This document shows positions 23,095-34,865 of a DNA stretch of 64,000 nt, in pieces (position 1 is the stretch's first letter; the number at the start of each line of letters is the position of its first letter). The notes under the pieces were generated by a model. The model saw only the letters and a program-made list of their open reading frames with translations. It did no database searches and was not told the origin of the DNA. Both the position numbers and the translations under genes were made by a program. This DNA comes from Megascapheus bottae (lineage: Eukaryota; Chordata; Mammalia; Rodentia; Geomyidae): contig JANJXV010000013.1 of NCBI GenBank assembly GCA_024803745.1, positions 13,567,001-13,631,000 of the forward strand, written 5' to 3'.

Positions 23095-23117
23095 ATATAT
23101 ATATATTTTTTTTTTGA

Positions 23118-23343
23118 AGCTGGGGGCATAGCCTAGTGGTAGAGTGCTCAGATAGCATGCTTGAAGCCCTGAATTAAATTCCTAGGTACCACATACATAG
23201 AAAAAGCCAGAAGAGTAGTGCTGTGGCTCAGGTAATAGAGTGCTAGCAAAATGTATTCAAGGACAGTGCCCAGGCCCTGAGTTCAAGCCCTAGGACTGGC
23301 AAAAAACAAAGACAAATAAATAAATAAATAAATAAATAAATAT
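23118..23343 (+). mobile_element. IDL-Geo SINE with (AAAT)n tail
   Basis: Complete dimer, older than its two neighbours, ending in a clean AAAT array (23313-23343). Confidence 0.9.
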
Positions 23344-23344
23344 T

Positions 23345-23725
23345 TGAAAGGGGGGACATGGTTCGAAAAGAATTCTACTCATTCCTTATTACCTAATTCA
23401 TGTAACTGTAGCCCCTCTGTATAGTAATTATACTATACAGTATAGTTACTCTGTATAGTACTCTGTATAGTATAGTATTTTGTTGTTAAAACAACAAAAA
23501 TAAATCTAAACACACTTAGAAATTAAAAAAAATTTTTTTGAACAACACAAGGAAGTCTACCCCAGAAAAACGTAATGTAACTAGAATGGCTGGAGGGTAG
23601 GGGTGGAGGGATAGGGGGAGGAGAATGATGGAAGGTTTGACATTGATCAAGATGCATTGTACTCATAAGCTTACCTTTTAAATTGAAACCTATTGTACAG
23701 TCACTTAAAGATAATAAAAAGAATA
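23345..23725 (+). mobile_element. L1 3' end
   Basis: ggggaggagaatgatgga, ttgatcaagatgcattgt and aagataataaaaag resemble rodent L1 3' UTR. A local TATAGTA-rich repeat (23417-23479) sits inside it. Confidence 0.6.
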
Positions 23726-23771
23726 CAACCAAGAAAATTGGAAGTTGTGACAACTCTGTTTCCTAGTTTTT

Positions 23772-24002
23772 GTTTTTTCCATGCTGGTCTGGGCTTGAAC
23801 TCAGGGCCTTGGTGCTATCTCTGAGCTTCTGTGCTTCAGGCCTAGTACTTATCTCTGTCACATATCCATTTCCGTTGCTTTTAATGGTTAATTGGAAATA
23901 GGAGTCATGGACTTTTATTGTCTGTGCTGACTTTGAACTGTGATCCTTAGATTTCAGCCTCCTGAGTAACTGGGATTACAGGCATGAGTCACTGGTGTTT
24001 GG
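23772..24002 (-). mobile_element. B1-Geo SINE, diverged
   Basis: Both halves and the ggttaattggaaatagg linker are visible. Confidence 0.85.
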
Positions 24003-24364
24003 TAACAACCCTGTTTTGAGCAAGTCTATTGGTGGGTATTTTTCCAACAGCTTGTGTTCACTTTGTGTCTTGGGGTCACATTTTAGTAATTCTTAAAATA
24101 TTTAAAACTTTTCCATTATTTGGCTATGTTTTTCTTTGTTCTTATGATCTTTGTTAGTTTTATAATTGTTTTGTGGTGCCACATAAACCACAGTCACATA
24201 AAATGGCAAACTTAATGTGTATTCTGACTGCTCTCCCACTAGCTGTTCTCCTTTCTTGCCCTGTCTTTCCCAGTCTGTCTTTCCTGTACCTTCAGGTAGA
24301 GTGGCCTTTTAGTCTTTAAGAGAGGGGAAAAGGCACACATGTTTCACTTTTAAGTTAGAAATGA

Positions 24365-24558
24365 GGGTCAGGAGTTTGGCCTAGTGGTAGAGTGCTTGTC
24401 TAGCATGCATGAAGGCCCGAGTTCGATTCCTTTGTACCACATACATAGACAAAGCTGCAAGTGGTGCTGTGGCTTAAGTGGTAGAACTGTAGCCTTGAGA
24501 AAGTCTAAGGACAGTGCCCATCCCCTGAGTTCAAGTCCCAGGACTGGCAAAAAAAAAA
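24365..24558 (+). mobile_element. IDL-Geo SINE
   Basis: Complete; exact TSD agttagaaatga at 24353-24364 and 24559-24570. Confidence 0.93.
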
Positions 24559-24665
24559 AGTTAGAAATGATTAAGAATAATGTGGAAGGCATGTCAAAAG
24601 CTGAGATTAGGAGGAAAGGAAGTATTTTTTTTTTAATTCTACTGTAGGAGACAAACAAATGTTTA

Positions 24666-24675
24666 CGCACGCACG

Positions 24676-24714
<39 letters not shown>
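24666..24714. repeat. (CG)(CA)n microsatellite
   Basis: gcacgcacgc, then about 15 CA units. Confidence 0.95.
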
Positions 24715-24716
<2 letters not shown>

Positions 24717-25345
24717 CTTTTTGCTGATGTGGAAAAAGTTTTATGGTCTGCTTAAATCAGCCCAGCTGCAACATTCCCTTAAGCCAGAGCCTAATCTAGA
24801 GCAAGGTCGTAGTTCTGTTAAGGCTAAGAAGAGAGGAAGCAGCTGAAGGGAGCTTTGAAGTTTGCAGTGGGTGGTTCATGAGATTTAAGGAAAGAAGCCA
24901 TCTTCATAACATGAAAGGACCAGAGGAAACAGCCAATGTCCATATAGATGCTACAAGAGTTTCTTAGAGATGTATCTATGAAACAATAGATCTTTAATGT
25001 AGACACAGTGGCCTTTACTGGAAGAAGAAACACTTTAATAGCTAGAGAGGAAATGTCATTGTGTAGCTTCAAAACTTCAAAGACAGATACAGGCCTATTA
25101 GAGAATAATGCAGCTGGTGACTTGAAGCTGAAACTACTACTTACCTTTCTGAAAATGCTACAACATTTAAGAATACCTTAAATCTCTTCTCCACAAAGGA
25201 ACAACAAAACCTGGATAACGCATCTATTTACATTGTGGTTCACCAAAGGATTTAAGCCCACTGTCAAGACCTGTTGCTCAGGAAAAGGATTTCCCCATTG
25301 ATGACATCTGGACTGTTTTGACCTCCCCTCCTTTCCTCTCCCCTT
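24715..25345. other. Unique intron sequence
   Basis: No repeat or coding match recognised. Confidence 0.55.
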
Positions 25346-25717
25346 TGCCTTTTTTGTGTGGGGCTTGAACTCAGGGCCTGGGCACTGTCCCTGAGCCTTT
25401 CTGCTCAAGGCTAGTGCTTTATCACTTTAAGCCACTACTGATTTTTTTTTTTTTAATTGGAGAAACAAATCTCACTGTCTTTCCTGCCCAGACTGCCTTT
25501 GAACTGTGATCAGACCTCAGCCTCTTGAGTAGGATTACAGATGTGAACCACTAGTGCTCTATTTCTTTCCTTTTCCTCTCCCTAGCCTTTTTTTTTTTCT
25601 TTTCTTCTTTCCCCACCCCTTCTTTCATGTGTCAGTCCTGGTGCTTTAACTCAGGGCCTTGATGCTGTCCCTAAGTCTTTTGCTCAAGCCTAGCACTCTA
25701 CCACTGAGCTCCACTTA
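25346..25717 (-). mobile_element. B1-Geo SINE followed by a lone Geo half
   Basis: B1-Geo at 25346-25560; a second Geo-only reverse fragment at 25586-25717 after a T/C-rich run. Confidence 0.75.
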
Positions 25718-25841
25718 TGTTCTGACAATTTATAATTAACATGCTTTTATGTTTTATATGTATTCACTTCTATTGATAAATACCTATCATTGCAGTTGTT
25801 ATGGCAGGAAAGAGCTATGTTTAGTTATATAAAAAATACCA

Positions 25842-25972
25842 GAAGCCAAACACAGGTGGTTCATACCTATAGTCCTGGATACTCTGTAAACTAAGATCTG
25901 AGGATTGCAGTCCAGAGTCAGCTTGGGAAGAAAAGTCTACAAAACCCCATATCCAGTTAACCAGCTGTTGCT
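25842..25972 (+). mobile_element. B1-Geo SINE, B1 half
   Basis: acaggtggttcatacctat... actaagatctgaggattgcag; the Geo half is absent. Confidence 0.7.
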
Positions 25973-26559
25973 CCCAGTAGAATTGTGCAGATAGTGCTTT
26001 TCTTCTCATTTGTGCAGTGTAATGTATGTGCAAAGTTAATAAGGAGCAGTAATGTATGTGAAAAGTTTTGCCAACTAGCAAAGCTCTCTGAGCCATGGTG
26101 TACAGAGTTTTATTGAGATTTAGTCACTTAGACGTGATTGACTGCTCATGTTGCTGACCTTGTTCTCCAGTATATCATGTTGTTAGCCTGGACTATTTTA
26201 CATGGCCATTGGTCTCCAGGTAAACAGAAGCACTCTTATCAGGCAGGATTTTCCAAGGTCTTAACGATTACCTCATCAAAGCCAAAGTCAAAGGTCAAAT
26301 CTCTCTTTGAACAAGGTTACTTGTTTGTTATGTACTCCTATATTCTTTTTTTTTTTTAGCCTACTGTATATAAAATGGTTGCATAAACAGATTCAATTCA
26401 TGCTCAAAGTCAAGAAACTTAACCTGCCGATGGGGATATGGATTTTGATCTTGGCTCTGCCTGTCTCTGGAATTAACCTATGGAGCTATTTAATTCAAAC
26501 TTAGGAAGATTTGAAAATTTGATTCTGTAGTTGTTTTTATTCATTAGTCAGGAAACATT

Positions 26560-27060
26560 GAACTTCTTCAGTGTTCATAACACTATGCTATGGATATAAA
26601 TGCTGAGAGTTACAAATACCCTTGTTGCTCTTAGAGAGCTCTATAGTCAGTTTACAATTTTAATACTTGAACTTACATTGGAGGACCTGGGAGGGGATGG
26701 CAGGCAGGTAAACCACAAGTGGAATTCAGAAGACTTCTCAGATGAGGTGATATTTTAAGCTGAATTTTGAGGATAAGGAAGGGATAGGCCAAATAATTGG
26801 GAAGGAAATTCTAAGCCAAAAGAACTACATTTTCTATAATATGAAAGCATGAGAATGCTGGTCCTTTTAAGAAATTTATCTGGGACCTGGAGTGTGAAAT
26901 GCAGAGTTTTAAGAGATAAAGATACTCTAGAGTTAGGTTCTAATAATTTCTTCTGTCATGAAAAGGAAGTTAGATTTTATCTTGAAAGTGATAAGTAATT
27001 TCATAAGAGATAAACAGGAGAATGGCTTGATCAAATTGGTTTAAAATTATTTAGAAATGG
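26560..27060. repeat. Possible ancient mammalian repeat, family not assigned
   Basis: Blocks cttctcagatgaggtgatat, agctgaattttgaggataa, agattttatcttgaaagtga and gagaatggcttgatcaaat occur in an order familiar from a mammal-wide repeat. I cannot name the family with confidence. Confidence 0.35.
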
Positions 27061-27118
27061 GTATTTATTAATGATTTAATTTTTTAAATTTTTGTACGAA
27101 TACTGTTTGCTTACTTCA

Positions 27119-27441
27119 TAGTAATGGGGATTGAACCTACACCCTCATGCATGCTAGGCAAGTGCTCTACCACTTGAACCACATTCTTTTTTTTTTTTTC
27201 TTTTTGGTGGGTCATGGGGCTTGAACTCAGCCTGGGCGTTGTCCCTGGCTCTTCAGCTCAAGGCTGCTGTCCTACCCTTGAGCCTAGCCCCAATTCCCAT
27301 TTTCTAGAAGTTAATTGGAGATAACAGTGTCAGGTCCTTTTGTGCCTGGGCTGGCTTTGAACCTTAATCCCCAGATCTCACCTCCTGATTAGCTAGGATT
27401 ATAGGCACTAGTAGCTAGGATTGAGCCATTATGCCTGACTT
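27119..27441 (-). mobile_element. ID remnant plus B1-Geo SINE
   Basis: ID-like reverse fragment at 27119-27188, then a full B1-Geo at 27189-27441 whose B1 end has a small duplication of tagctaggatt. Confidence 0.8.
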
Positions 27442-27475
27442 TGAACCTCATTCTTACTGTATTTTTTTAATTAAT

Positions 27476-27667
27476 TTTTTTTTTGGCCATGGGACTTGAA
27501 CTCAAGGCCTCTGAGCATTGTCCTTAGGCTTTCTCAAGGCTAGAACTCTACCACTTGAGCCACAGCACCACTTCCAGCTTTTTCTAGGTATGTGGGACCA
27601 AGGAGTTGAACCCATGTCTCCGTGTATGCTAGGCAAGCACTCAACCACTAGGTCACACTTCCGACCC
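27476..27667 (-). mobile_element. IDL-Geo SINE
   Basis: Complete reverse copy, moderately diverged. Confidence 0.88.
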
Positions 27668-27821
27668 TGTAGATACTTAATTTTATCTCTAATACTGAAT
27701 TTATATTTTTTTTACTCAAGTATTTGAGTTGATTGAAAATAATTTTTATCTTATAGATAGAAATGAGGGTTAAATCACTTACCCAGTATGCTTGATCCCC
27801 AGCACTGAAAATAAAAGCAAA

Positions 27822-27940
27822 GATGGATACTGGTGGCTCACATCTGTAAACCTAGCTGTTAAGGAGGCTAAGACCAGAGGGTGTTGTAGTTTGAAGCCAG
27901 CTTGGATAGACTAAACTTGGAGACCCTCTACTCATTAAGG
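27822..27940 (+). mobile_element. B1-like half
   Basis: actggtggctcacatctgtaa... ggaggctaagac. Confidence 0.65.
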
Positions 27941-28800
27941 AATAACTCTCCATTTTCTGCTTCCCCACTCCATTTTATTTTCTGGTGCTATGATTTTTAC
28001 TATATTAAGTAGCTTATGTAACTGGAATTATATATCAGGATTATTTGTGTCTGATAGATCATTTCACTAACATTCTTCATTCATGTTTTAGCAAAGATCA
28101 GAATTCCTTCCTTGTTAATGTTGACTCATTTATCCATTCACTTTCTTTCTTTCCCTTTACCAAGGGATTGATCACAGCTTTTCACTTTTCTTTCTTTCTC
28201 TCTGTGAATTGTTAAGCTCATTAAACATTTTTAGCTCCCACATAATTTTTATAATAATAGTTTACATTTTTAGGGGGTTTACTATGTACTAGATATTTTT
28301 GAGTACTTCATATATTTAAAGTAACTAAATGTTACTAGGCAAGAATTTTACTACTGAGCTGTCCCATAGCCCTTTTTTTAATTTAATTTAATTTAATTTT
28401 ATTTTATTTTTGAGATAATTTTGTTTTTCCCTTTTAGGATCCTTAGTTCTTTGTATCTTTGTAGGATTTGTGATTTTTTTTTGAAAACTTGACATTTGAA
28501 TGTAATAATGTGGTAACTGCCGATGAGAGTTACCTGTCAGTTGTCTGTATTCATTGTATAGGCTGTCTACACTGAGGATTAGTCTGAACAGTTAACATGA
28601 GTTTATCACAGATTTTTCCTGAACCTGCACCTTTCCCTGAACATACACTGTGGTTTTCTGATTTCCAATTGACATAAAGTGCATAGAGCAATAAAATTAT
28701 CATATTCCTCCTTTCAAGTAGTATTCAAAGGTGTGTGGATAAATTTACATGAAACTATTAAATTTTACTTTTGGTAATTAATTTTTATTTGTATTTTTAG

Positions 28801-28846
28801 GACATTCAGTCAGAAGAAGGCTGCTATTGAAAGAGAATACGCACAG
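28801..28846 (+). CDS. FCHSD2: FCHSD2 coding exon 3 (residues 40-55)
   Basis: 46-base exon between tttttag| and |gtaagc. It completes the Arg codon from exon 2 (AG|G) and encodes TFSQKKAAIEREYAQ, which directly follows exon 2 in FCHSD2 and continues the F-BAR helix. It ends in phase 0. The next expected peptide of the protein (beginning GMQKLASQ) was not found in the remaining 35 kb, so exon 4 lies beyond the window. Confidence 0.95.
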
Positions 28847-29039
28847 GTAAGCTTAGAATTGGAGGTCCCTGTGCTATGTATGCTTTACTTTGCTGGGCTT
28901 AAGGTCAGATATGGCTGTCAGAAAGAGCTTAACATCTCTACATTCTCCCTTCTATTACTGGCTTTCCATCTCTGAGTCCTTTTTTGCTGCATTTAAATCT
29001 TCAAGTGAGGTGCTAAAATTGCTCCTTATTATAAAACAT

Positions 29040-29243
29040 AGGGGCGGGGAGTTTTGCCTAGTGGTAAGAGTGCTTGCCTAGCATGCACAAAGACCCAGGT
29101 TTGATTTCTCAGTACCATATATAATAGAAAAGGCTGGAAGTGGTGCTGTGGCTCAAGTGGTAGAGCTCTAGCCTTGAGAAAGCCCAAGGACAGTGCTCAG
29201 GCCCTGAGTTCAAGCCTCAGGACTGGCAAAAACCAAAACAACA
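29040..29243 (+). mobile_element. IDL-Geo SINE
   Basis: Complete direct copy about 200 bases after exon 3. Confidence 0.9.
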
Positions 29244-29387
29244 CATACAAAATGACATTGTGACTCTTCTGTGGGAAGATATTTTTTATGAAGAATATAT
29301 AGATACTAATATTTGTAGATATTAATAATATACTTAGCAAATATATATACATATGTACACATATACCCTTTCTCTTGGAGGGGCTGC

Positions 29388-29594
29388 TGGTACTGGGGTT
29401 GAATTTAGGGCCTCATATTCTCATTTAGCTTCATCCACTCAAGTCTGGCACTCTGCCATGTGAGTCATGCCTCCACTTTCTGACTTTTTCTGTTGCTTAT
29501 TAGAGACTTCTCATGGAATTGTTGGATTGGGCTAGCTTTGAACCCAATCCTCTTCAGTATCTAGAGTTACAGGCATAAGTCATTGGCCCCCAAC
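29388..29594 (-). mobile_element. B1-Geo SINE, diverged
   Basis: ggtactggggttgaatttaggg... agagttacaggcataagtc. Confidence 0.7.
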
Positions 29595-29782
29595 TTAAGA
29601 ATATTCATTTTCCTTTCTGTGCCCCACTCCATCCTCAGTAGTTTATGAAGGGTTCATTTTTATATTTTTTTAGTTAGGTACTTATCTCTCACCACTTCCC
29701 TGGTAGATAGTGATAATCTTTTGTGATTGTACACAGTTGTTTTAGGGAAATTTAAGCTGTTGCTGCTGCCACCACTGCTGCC

Positions 29783-30094
29783 GCCTCCTCCTCCTTCTCC
29801 TCCTCCTTCTCCTCCTTCTTCTCCTCCTTCTCCTCCTTCCTCTTCCTCCTTCCTCCTCCTATTCTTCCAGCTATTTTTCCTCCTATTCTTCCTCTTATTT
29901 CTCCTCCTCCTCTTCCTCCTCCTCCTCCTCCTTCCTCCTCCTATTCTTCCTGCTATTTTCCCTCCTCCTCCTCCTCCTCCTCCTCCTCCACCACTACCAC
30001 CTTCTCCTCCTCTTTTCCTCCTCTTCCTCCTATTTCTCCTCCTCCTCCACCTCTTCCTCCTCCTCCACCTCTTCCTCCTCCTCTTCTTCTTCTT
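29783..30094. repeat. (TCC/TTC)n polypyrimidine tract
   Basis: About 310 bases of almost pure pyrimidine on +, built of cctcctt-type units with the larger unit cctcctattcttcc recurring near 29856, 29880 and 29937. It yields long Pro/Leu/Ser frames on + and Arg/Lys/Gly frames on -, neither a gene. Confidence 0.95.
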
Positions 30095-30609
30095 GAACAC
30101 AGATTTATCTTAATTTTCATTACCTTAAATCCTGCAAGGGTACAGCATCACATGGATTCTGTGTCCAATGGCCTTAACAGGAATTTGGCATGAAGTATCC
30201 CATTGTTTCCATGAGCACAAGTTACCTTTCTACAGATTACTATGATTTTGTTACTTTGCCACAGGAGTTACTGTGCTTATTTTTGCTTTGTATGTATTTT
30301 GTACATGTCTTACCCAAGTAGAAATCACTGTCATCTTTGGAATAACACCTTCAACTTTAAGGAGAGCCATGTGCACTGTTTGGTTTCGGGGATCCTGTTT
30401 ATAGCCAGCAAAAATGGCCTTGCACTACAGCCTTCCTGACATTTTGCCTTTTGGAAGTCTTGTTCGTAGCAGGCCTCCACAGGCTCCAAGAAGGCAGAGA
30501 AAGTTCTTTAATTAGATCTTTATTTGTGCCCTGATAGCTAAATGTCACAAGAAACAAATGTTACCATGTTATATTGTGGATGTGTAGGAATCTGTAATTT
30601 CTTTTTAAA

Positions 30610-32050
30610 AAATTTACTCTATTGTTATTATAGAGTTGATAAAGAGAGGAGTTATATTTATGTGAGTCAGGTCATGAGTTCATTTCCTTTAATACAGTGT
30701 CATTCTTTCCTAGTCCCTCCCTCCCATCTCTACCCACAAGTTGTGTAGTTCACTTTCATCAATGTCCAGTGAGTCCACCGCTGCACTTTTTCACTCTTTT
30801 CCCTCCACCTCCCAAAGATATACATGTGAATATACTGAATATAAGGTAAAGAAGTCAGAATCATCATCAGGAAAAAACCCTAAAAACTAAAAAAGGAAAA
30901 TGAAGTCTTTTGTTTCCATATTATAGGAGTTCATTTCGATACATATATTATTGTATATAAATATGAAGAGGCACTTAGGAATTGCACCTTTGTGATTCTC
31001 TCCTCTTTTGGCCTCACTGCATGTGAGTATCTACAATCCTGTGTAATTTTTTACATCCCAGTGCATTTTAGATCCAACTTCTGTATATCAGAGAAAACGT
31101 GCCGTTTGTCTCTCTGATCTTGGCTTACCCCACTTAACAGGATTTGTTCTAGTTCCATCTATTTCCTTGCAAATGACATCATTTTATTCTTTGTAATAGC
31201 TGTGTAAAATTCCTTTGTATATAGGTACCACTTTTTTTGGATCCTGTTCTCTCACAGTAGTTACAGTTTCAGGTCTGAAGTGGAGGTCTTTGATCCTCTT
31301 TGAATTGATATTAATGCATGATGACAAGCAGGAATCCACTTTTAAGGTTTTTTTTTTTTTCCCCAGGGGATCATTGGGCTTGAACTTGGCTAGGCTCTTC
31401 AGCTCAAGGCTCCCACCCTTACCCTTGAGCCAAGCCCCACTTCCCACTTTCTAGAGGTTAATTGGAGGTAAGAATCTCAGGTCCTTTTGTACTCGGACTG
31501 GCTTTGAACCTTGATCCTCAGATCTCAGCCTCCTGAGTAGCTGGGATTATAGGTGTGAGCCACCGTGCCTGACTACTTTTAGTTTTTTTTTGCATATGGT
31601 TGCCCAGTTCTCCCAACACCAGTTGAAGAGACTTTTTTTTTTTTAACTATGTCTTTGGTTCCTTTGTCATATATTATATTGCTATAAGTATATGGTTTTA
31701 TTTCTGTATCTTTTAATCTTTTCCATTAATCTTTGGGTCTGTTTTTGTGCCACTACCAAGCTGTTTTTGTTATTATGGCTTTGTAGTAGAGTTTGAAGCC
31801 TGGTGTTGTGATACCACCCACATTACTTTTTATGCCTAGAATTGCTTTGACTATTCTACTTCTTTTGGTGTTCCATATGAATTTTTGGATTGTTTTATCT
31901 CAGTAAAGAATGTCATTGGGCTTTTGATGGGGGTTGCATTGAATTTATATATCATTTTTTGGCAGTGTGGCTATTTTCACAATATTGAGGGATCTATAAC
32001 TTCTCTATGTAAACATTTAGCATAATTTTACTATTTTGGTCTTTTCAAGC
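30610..32050 (-). mobile_element. L1 remnant (3' UTR and part of ORF2)
   Basis: On + the order is L1 3' UTR-like (30640-31130), the ORF2 3' end (gttctagttccatctatttc, 31148-31167), then internal ORF2 sequence (tttgatcctctttgaattga; gttgcattgaatttatatat). A piece between about 31240 and 31250 is deleted, and a B1-Geo SINE interrupts it. The frame is broken throughout. Confidence 0.8.
31350..31573 (-). mobile_element. B1-Geo SINE inside the L1 remnant
   Basis: Complete, with L1 ORF2 sequence continuing on both sides. Confidence 0.88.
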
Positions 32051-32187
32051 AGTTACATTCTATACACAGTACAGTCTAAAAAGTTCTCTCCCTCCACCTC
32101 CACAAATTGATATTTGCAGCAAAACTTAAAATATAAGATTTTAAAAACCTATCCAATTAGTGTTCTACATGGTAGATACTTACTACC

Positions 32188-32835
32188 TTTTTTTGAGGGT
32201 TGAACTCCAAGCCTCACGTTGGTAGTCCTCTCCCTTGAGCCACACCTCCATCCCTTGTTTTGTTTCAGTTATTTTTTTGGATATAGTCTTGAATTTTTTC
32301 CTAGAGGCCAGCTCAAACTTTGATCTTATCTCTGCTTCCCCTGTAGGTGCATTACCATCATACCTGGATTATTTGTTGAGATAGAGTTTGCTAACTTTTT
32401 ACCCAGTCTTTCTCCAAACTGTGATTAACCCTCATCTGTGCCTCTTTAGTAGCTAAGATTAGAGACATAAGCCTCTGCATTGACTTTTTTGAGACAGATT
32501 CTGGCTATATAGCTTGGGCTGGTCTAGAATTTATGTGTGTGCGTGTGTCTGTGTGTGTGTGTGTGTGTGTCTGTCTGTCTCTCATGGGACTTGAACTCTG
32601 GGCCTGGGCATTGTTCATGAGCTCTTTAGCTGAAGGGTCCTCTTCAGCTCAAGGCTACTGATAGAATTCATCTTCTTATTTCAGTTTCCTGACTGCTGGA
32701 ATTATAAGCCTACAACATCATACCTACTTTTGTTTTTATTTTTTGAGACAGTCTTGCTCTATAGTATATACTGGCCTCAAACTTACCATTATCTTGCCTC
32801 AGCCTCCTCACTACTTGGCATATACCTGGGAGTAA
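32188..32835 (-). mobile_element. Cluster of old B1/Geo fragments
   Basis: Reverse pieces in succession: 32188-32370, 32375-32485, 32487-32531, then (TG)n 32532-32581, a Geo segment 32582-32660, B1-like 32661-32730 and B1 32735-32835. The Geo/TG block looks inserted into a B1. Confidence 0.6.
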
Positions 32836-32957
32836 AACTGCAGGCTCATTGGATATCTAATAAAGTTCTACTTTACTAGACATCATCAAGTAATTTTCCA
32901 AAGTCACCAGCAATGTTCATATGTGGCTCTCTCTCTCTCTGCCCTACACCACCTTCT

Positions 32958-33258
32958 TTCTGTCTTTTGTGCCAGTACTGAACTTGAACTCAGGCCCTTA
33001 CCTTCTTTGGATTTTTACTTTGAGGCTAGCACTGGCCCTGAGTTAGGATCCCTCCCGCCCCCCCCGCCCCCCGCACACACACACTCAAAGCTAAAGCAAA
33101 TGTTCTGTAAACTTGAGCCACACTTCTACTCTGGCTTTTTGCTAGTTAACTGGAGATAAAGAACATCATGGACTTTTCTGCCTAAGCTGGCTTTGAACCT
33201 TGACCCTCAGATCTTAGCTTCCTGAATAGCTAGGAATACAGATATGAACCTATACCCA
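32958..33258 (-). mobile_element. B1-Geo SINE with C-rich insertion
   Basis: Geo half split by a C-run and (CA)n (33055-33085), then the B1 half. Confidence 0.75.
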
Positions 33259-33324
33259 GCTCTTTATGTGGTTTACTCTAAAATGCAAAAGGGCCATTTT
33301 GATGAGAAATATTTGATTTTCCTT

Positions 33325-33383
33325 CTTTGATCTCAGTCTCCTGAGTAGCTAGGATTAAAGGCATGAGCCACTGCGTCCAGCTC
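33325..33383 (-). mobile_element. B1 fragment
   Basis: tgatctcagtctcctgagta... gcatgagccactgcg. Confidence 0.65.
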
Positions 33384-33463
33384 ATTTAATTAAAAAAAAA
33401 ATCTTTTTCTTTAAGTCTTTTAAAGTTTAGCTATAACTTAGACTTTATAGTAGTACCAACTTT

Positions 33464-33698
33464 TTGTTTTTGTCGGTTGTGGGGCTTGAACTCTGGGCCT
33501 GGATGCTGTCCTGAGCCCTTCTTCCGCTCAAGGCTACTGTTCTACCCCTTGAGCCACAGTGCCATTTCCTGTTTTCTAGTGGTTAATTGAAGATAAGAGT
33601 CTCTCAGACTTTATTGCCTGGCTGGCTTTGAACTTTGATCCTCAAATCTCAGCCTGTTTAGTAGCTAGGATTACAGGCCTGAGCCACCACTCCCGGCT
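33464..33698 (-). mobile_element. B1-Geo SINE
   Basis: Exact 16-base TSD tagtagtaccaacttt at 33448-33463 and 33699-33714. Confidence 0.95.
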
Positions 33699-34492
33699 TA
33701 GTAGTACCAACTTTATGGAAATTTTACTTATAATTCAAATTACCAAAAATGTATTTCTAATAAGAATGAAGAACAATATTACTTTAACCTATAAGAGATT
33801 TAAAAACAGAATTTTCCAACATGTTATATATATATATTCACTAAATAATATATAATATATTCACTAAATTGAATTGAATTAAAATATGTAGAAACATTTT
33901 GGCCTAATGACATTTTGTCTAATTTTTATTAGAAAAACATAGTCTGTGTAAATATTGAAATATAATACACTAAACAATTTTATTTCCTGTTAACCAGTTA
34001 CTGACATTTTGTCACATTTACTTCAGCTTCATACTTTTTAAAACTGGCATATTTGAAAGTAAGTTGTAGCCAGTATACTTCATTTCTGCAAAGTTCATTC
34101 TACATCCTCTAAAAATAACTACTGACTTTATATCTAAGATAAATAACAATTCTTCTATAATATTATTCAATATGTAGTATATATATCTTAGTCCTTTCCT
34201 TTATCAACCAAATGTCTTTCACAGCTTTCCTCCAGTTAATATTTACATACTGCTTTTCATGGAGTACATGATTTGTACATGAACATTTCCTTTAACCTTT
34301 TTCTTTTGGTCTTTTGTGATGTTAACTCTTTGAAGAATCTTGTTAATTATAGAATGTTCTATTTTTAGATTTTTTTCTTCTTTTTTATGATTAGAGTTAG
34401 AGTTTAACAAAATTGCTACATAGGTGATGCTGAGCATGCTAATACTTGTGGCTTATTTTGGTGACCTTAGGTAGGTTAAAAAAATAAAAACA

Positions 34493-34865
34493 TTAGTAGG
34501 GTTTGGTGGCTGACACTTTAAATCCTATCTACTTTGGAAGCATAGATTGGGAGGATTAGTATTTGAGGTCAGCTCAGAAAAAAGTTTCAGAGATTTCATT
34601 TCAACAAATGATCTTGGCATTGGCAATTCACACTTTTAGTCCAAGTTGTGGGAATGCTTAGGTAGGTGAAAGGATTGATATTCCAGGTCATCATTACAAG
34701 ATCCATGTGAGAAATATCTAAAGCAAAACATAAAAAATAAAAAGAGAAGAAAAAAAGAAAGGAAAGAAAAGGATAAAAACTTTGGGTTATTGTTTAAGTG
34801 GTTGAGTATCTGCATAGCACATATTGAAATGATTAGTTTAATGTCTAGTCTCTTCCCCCCCAAAT
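34493..34865 (+). mobile_element. B1-B1-ID composite
   Basis: Two diverged B1-like units (34493-34608, 34609-34740), an A-rich run, then an ID-like unit (34785-34865). Confidence 0.5.

Larger units (their letters stand above)
4964..28800 (+). other. FCHSD2: FCHSD2 intron 2
   Basis: Intron of 23,837 bases from GTAAGG to ...GTATTTTTAG, phase 2. It is packed with SINEs in both orientations and contains a solo-LTR-like insertion, an L1 3' end and old MIR copies. I found no further F-BAR coding sequence inside it. Confidence 0.9.

Noticed and set aside
22823..23343. CRISPR-like spaced repeats
   Set aside because: The repeats are over 100 bases, SINE-derived, and the genome is mammalian.
29660..30113. 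128- and 146-codon Pro/Leu/Ser and Arg/Gly frames
   Set aside because: Translation of a polypyrimidine repeat; no start context, no complexity.
31184..32050. Functional L1 ORF2
   Set aside because: Antisense, interrupted by a SINE, internally deleted and full of stops.
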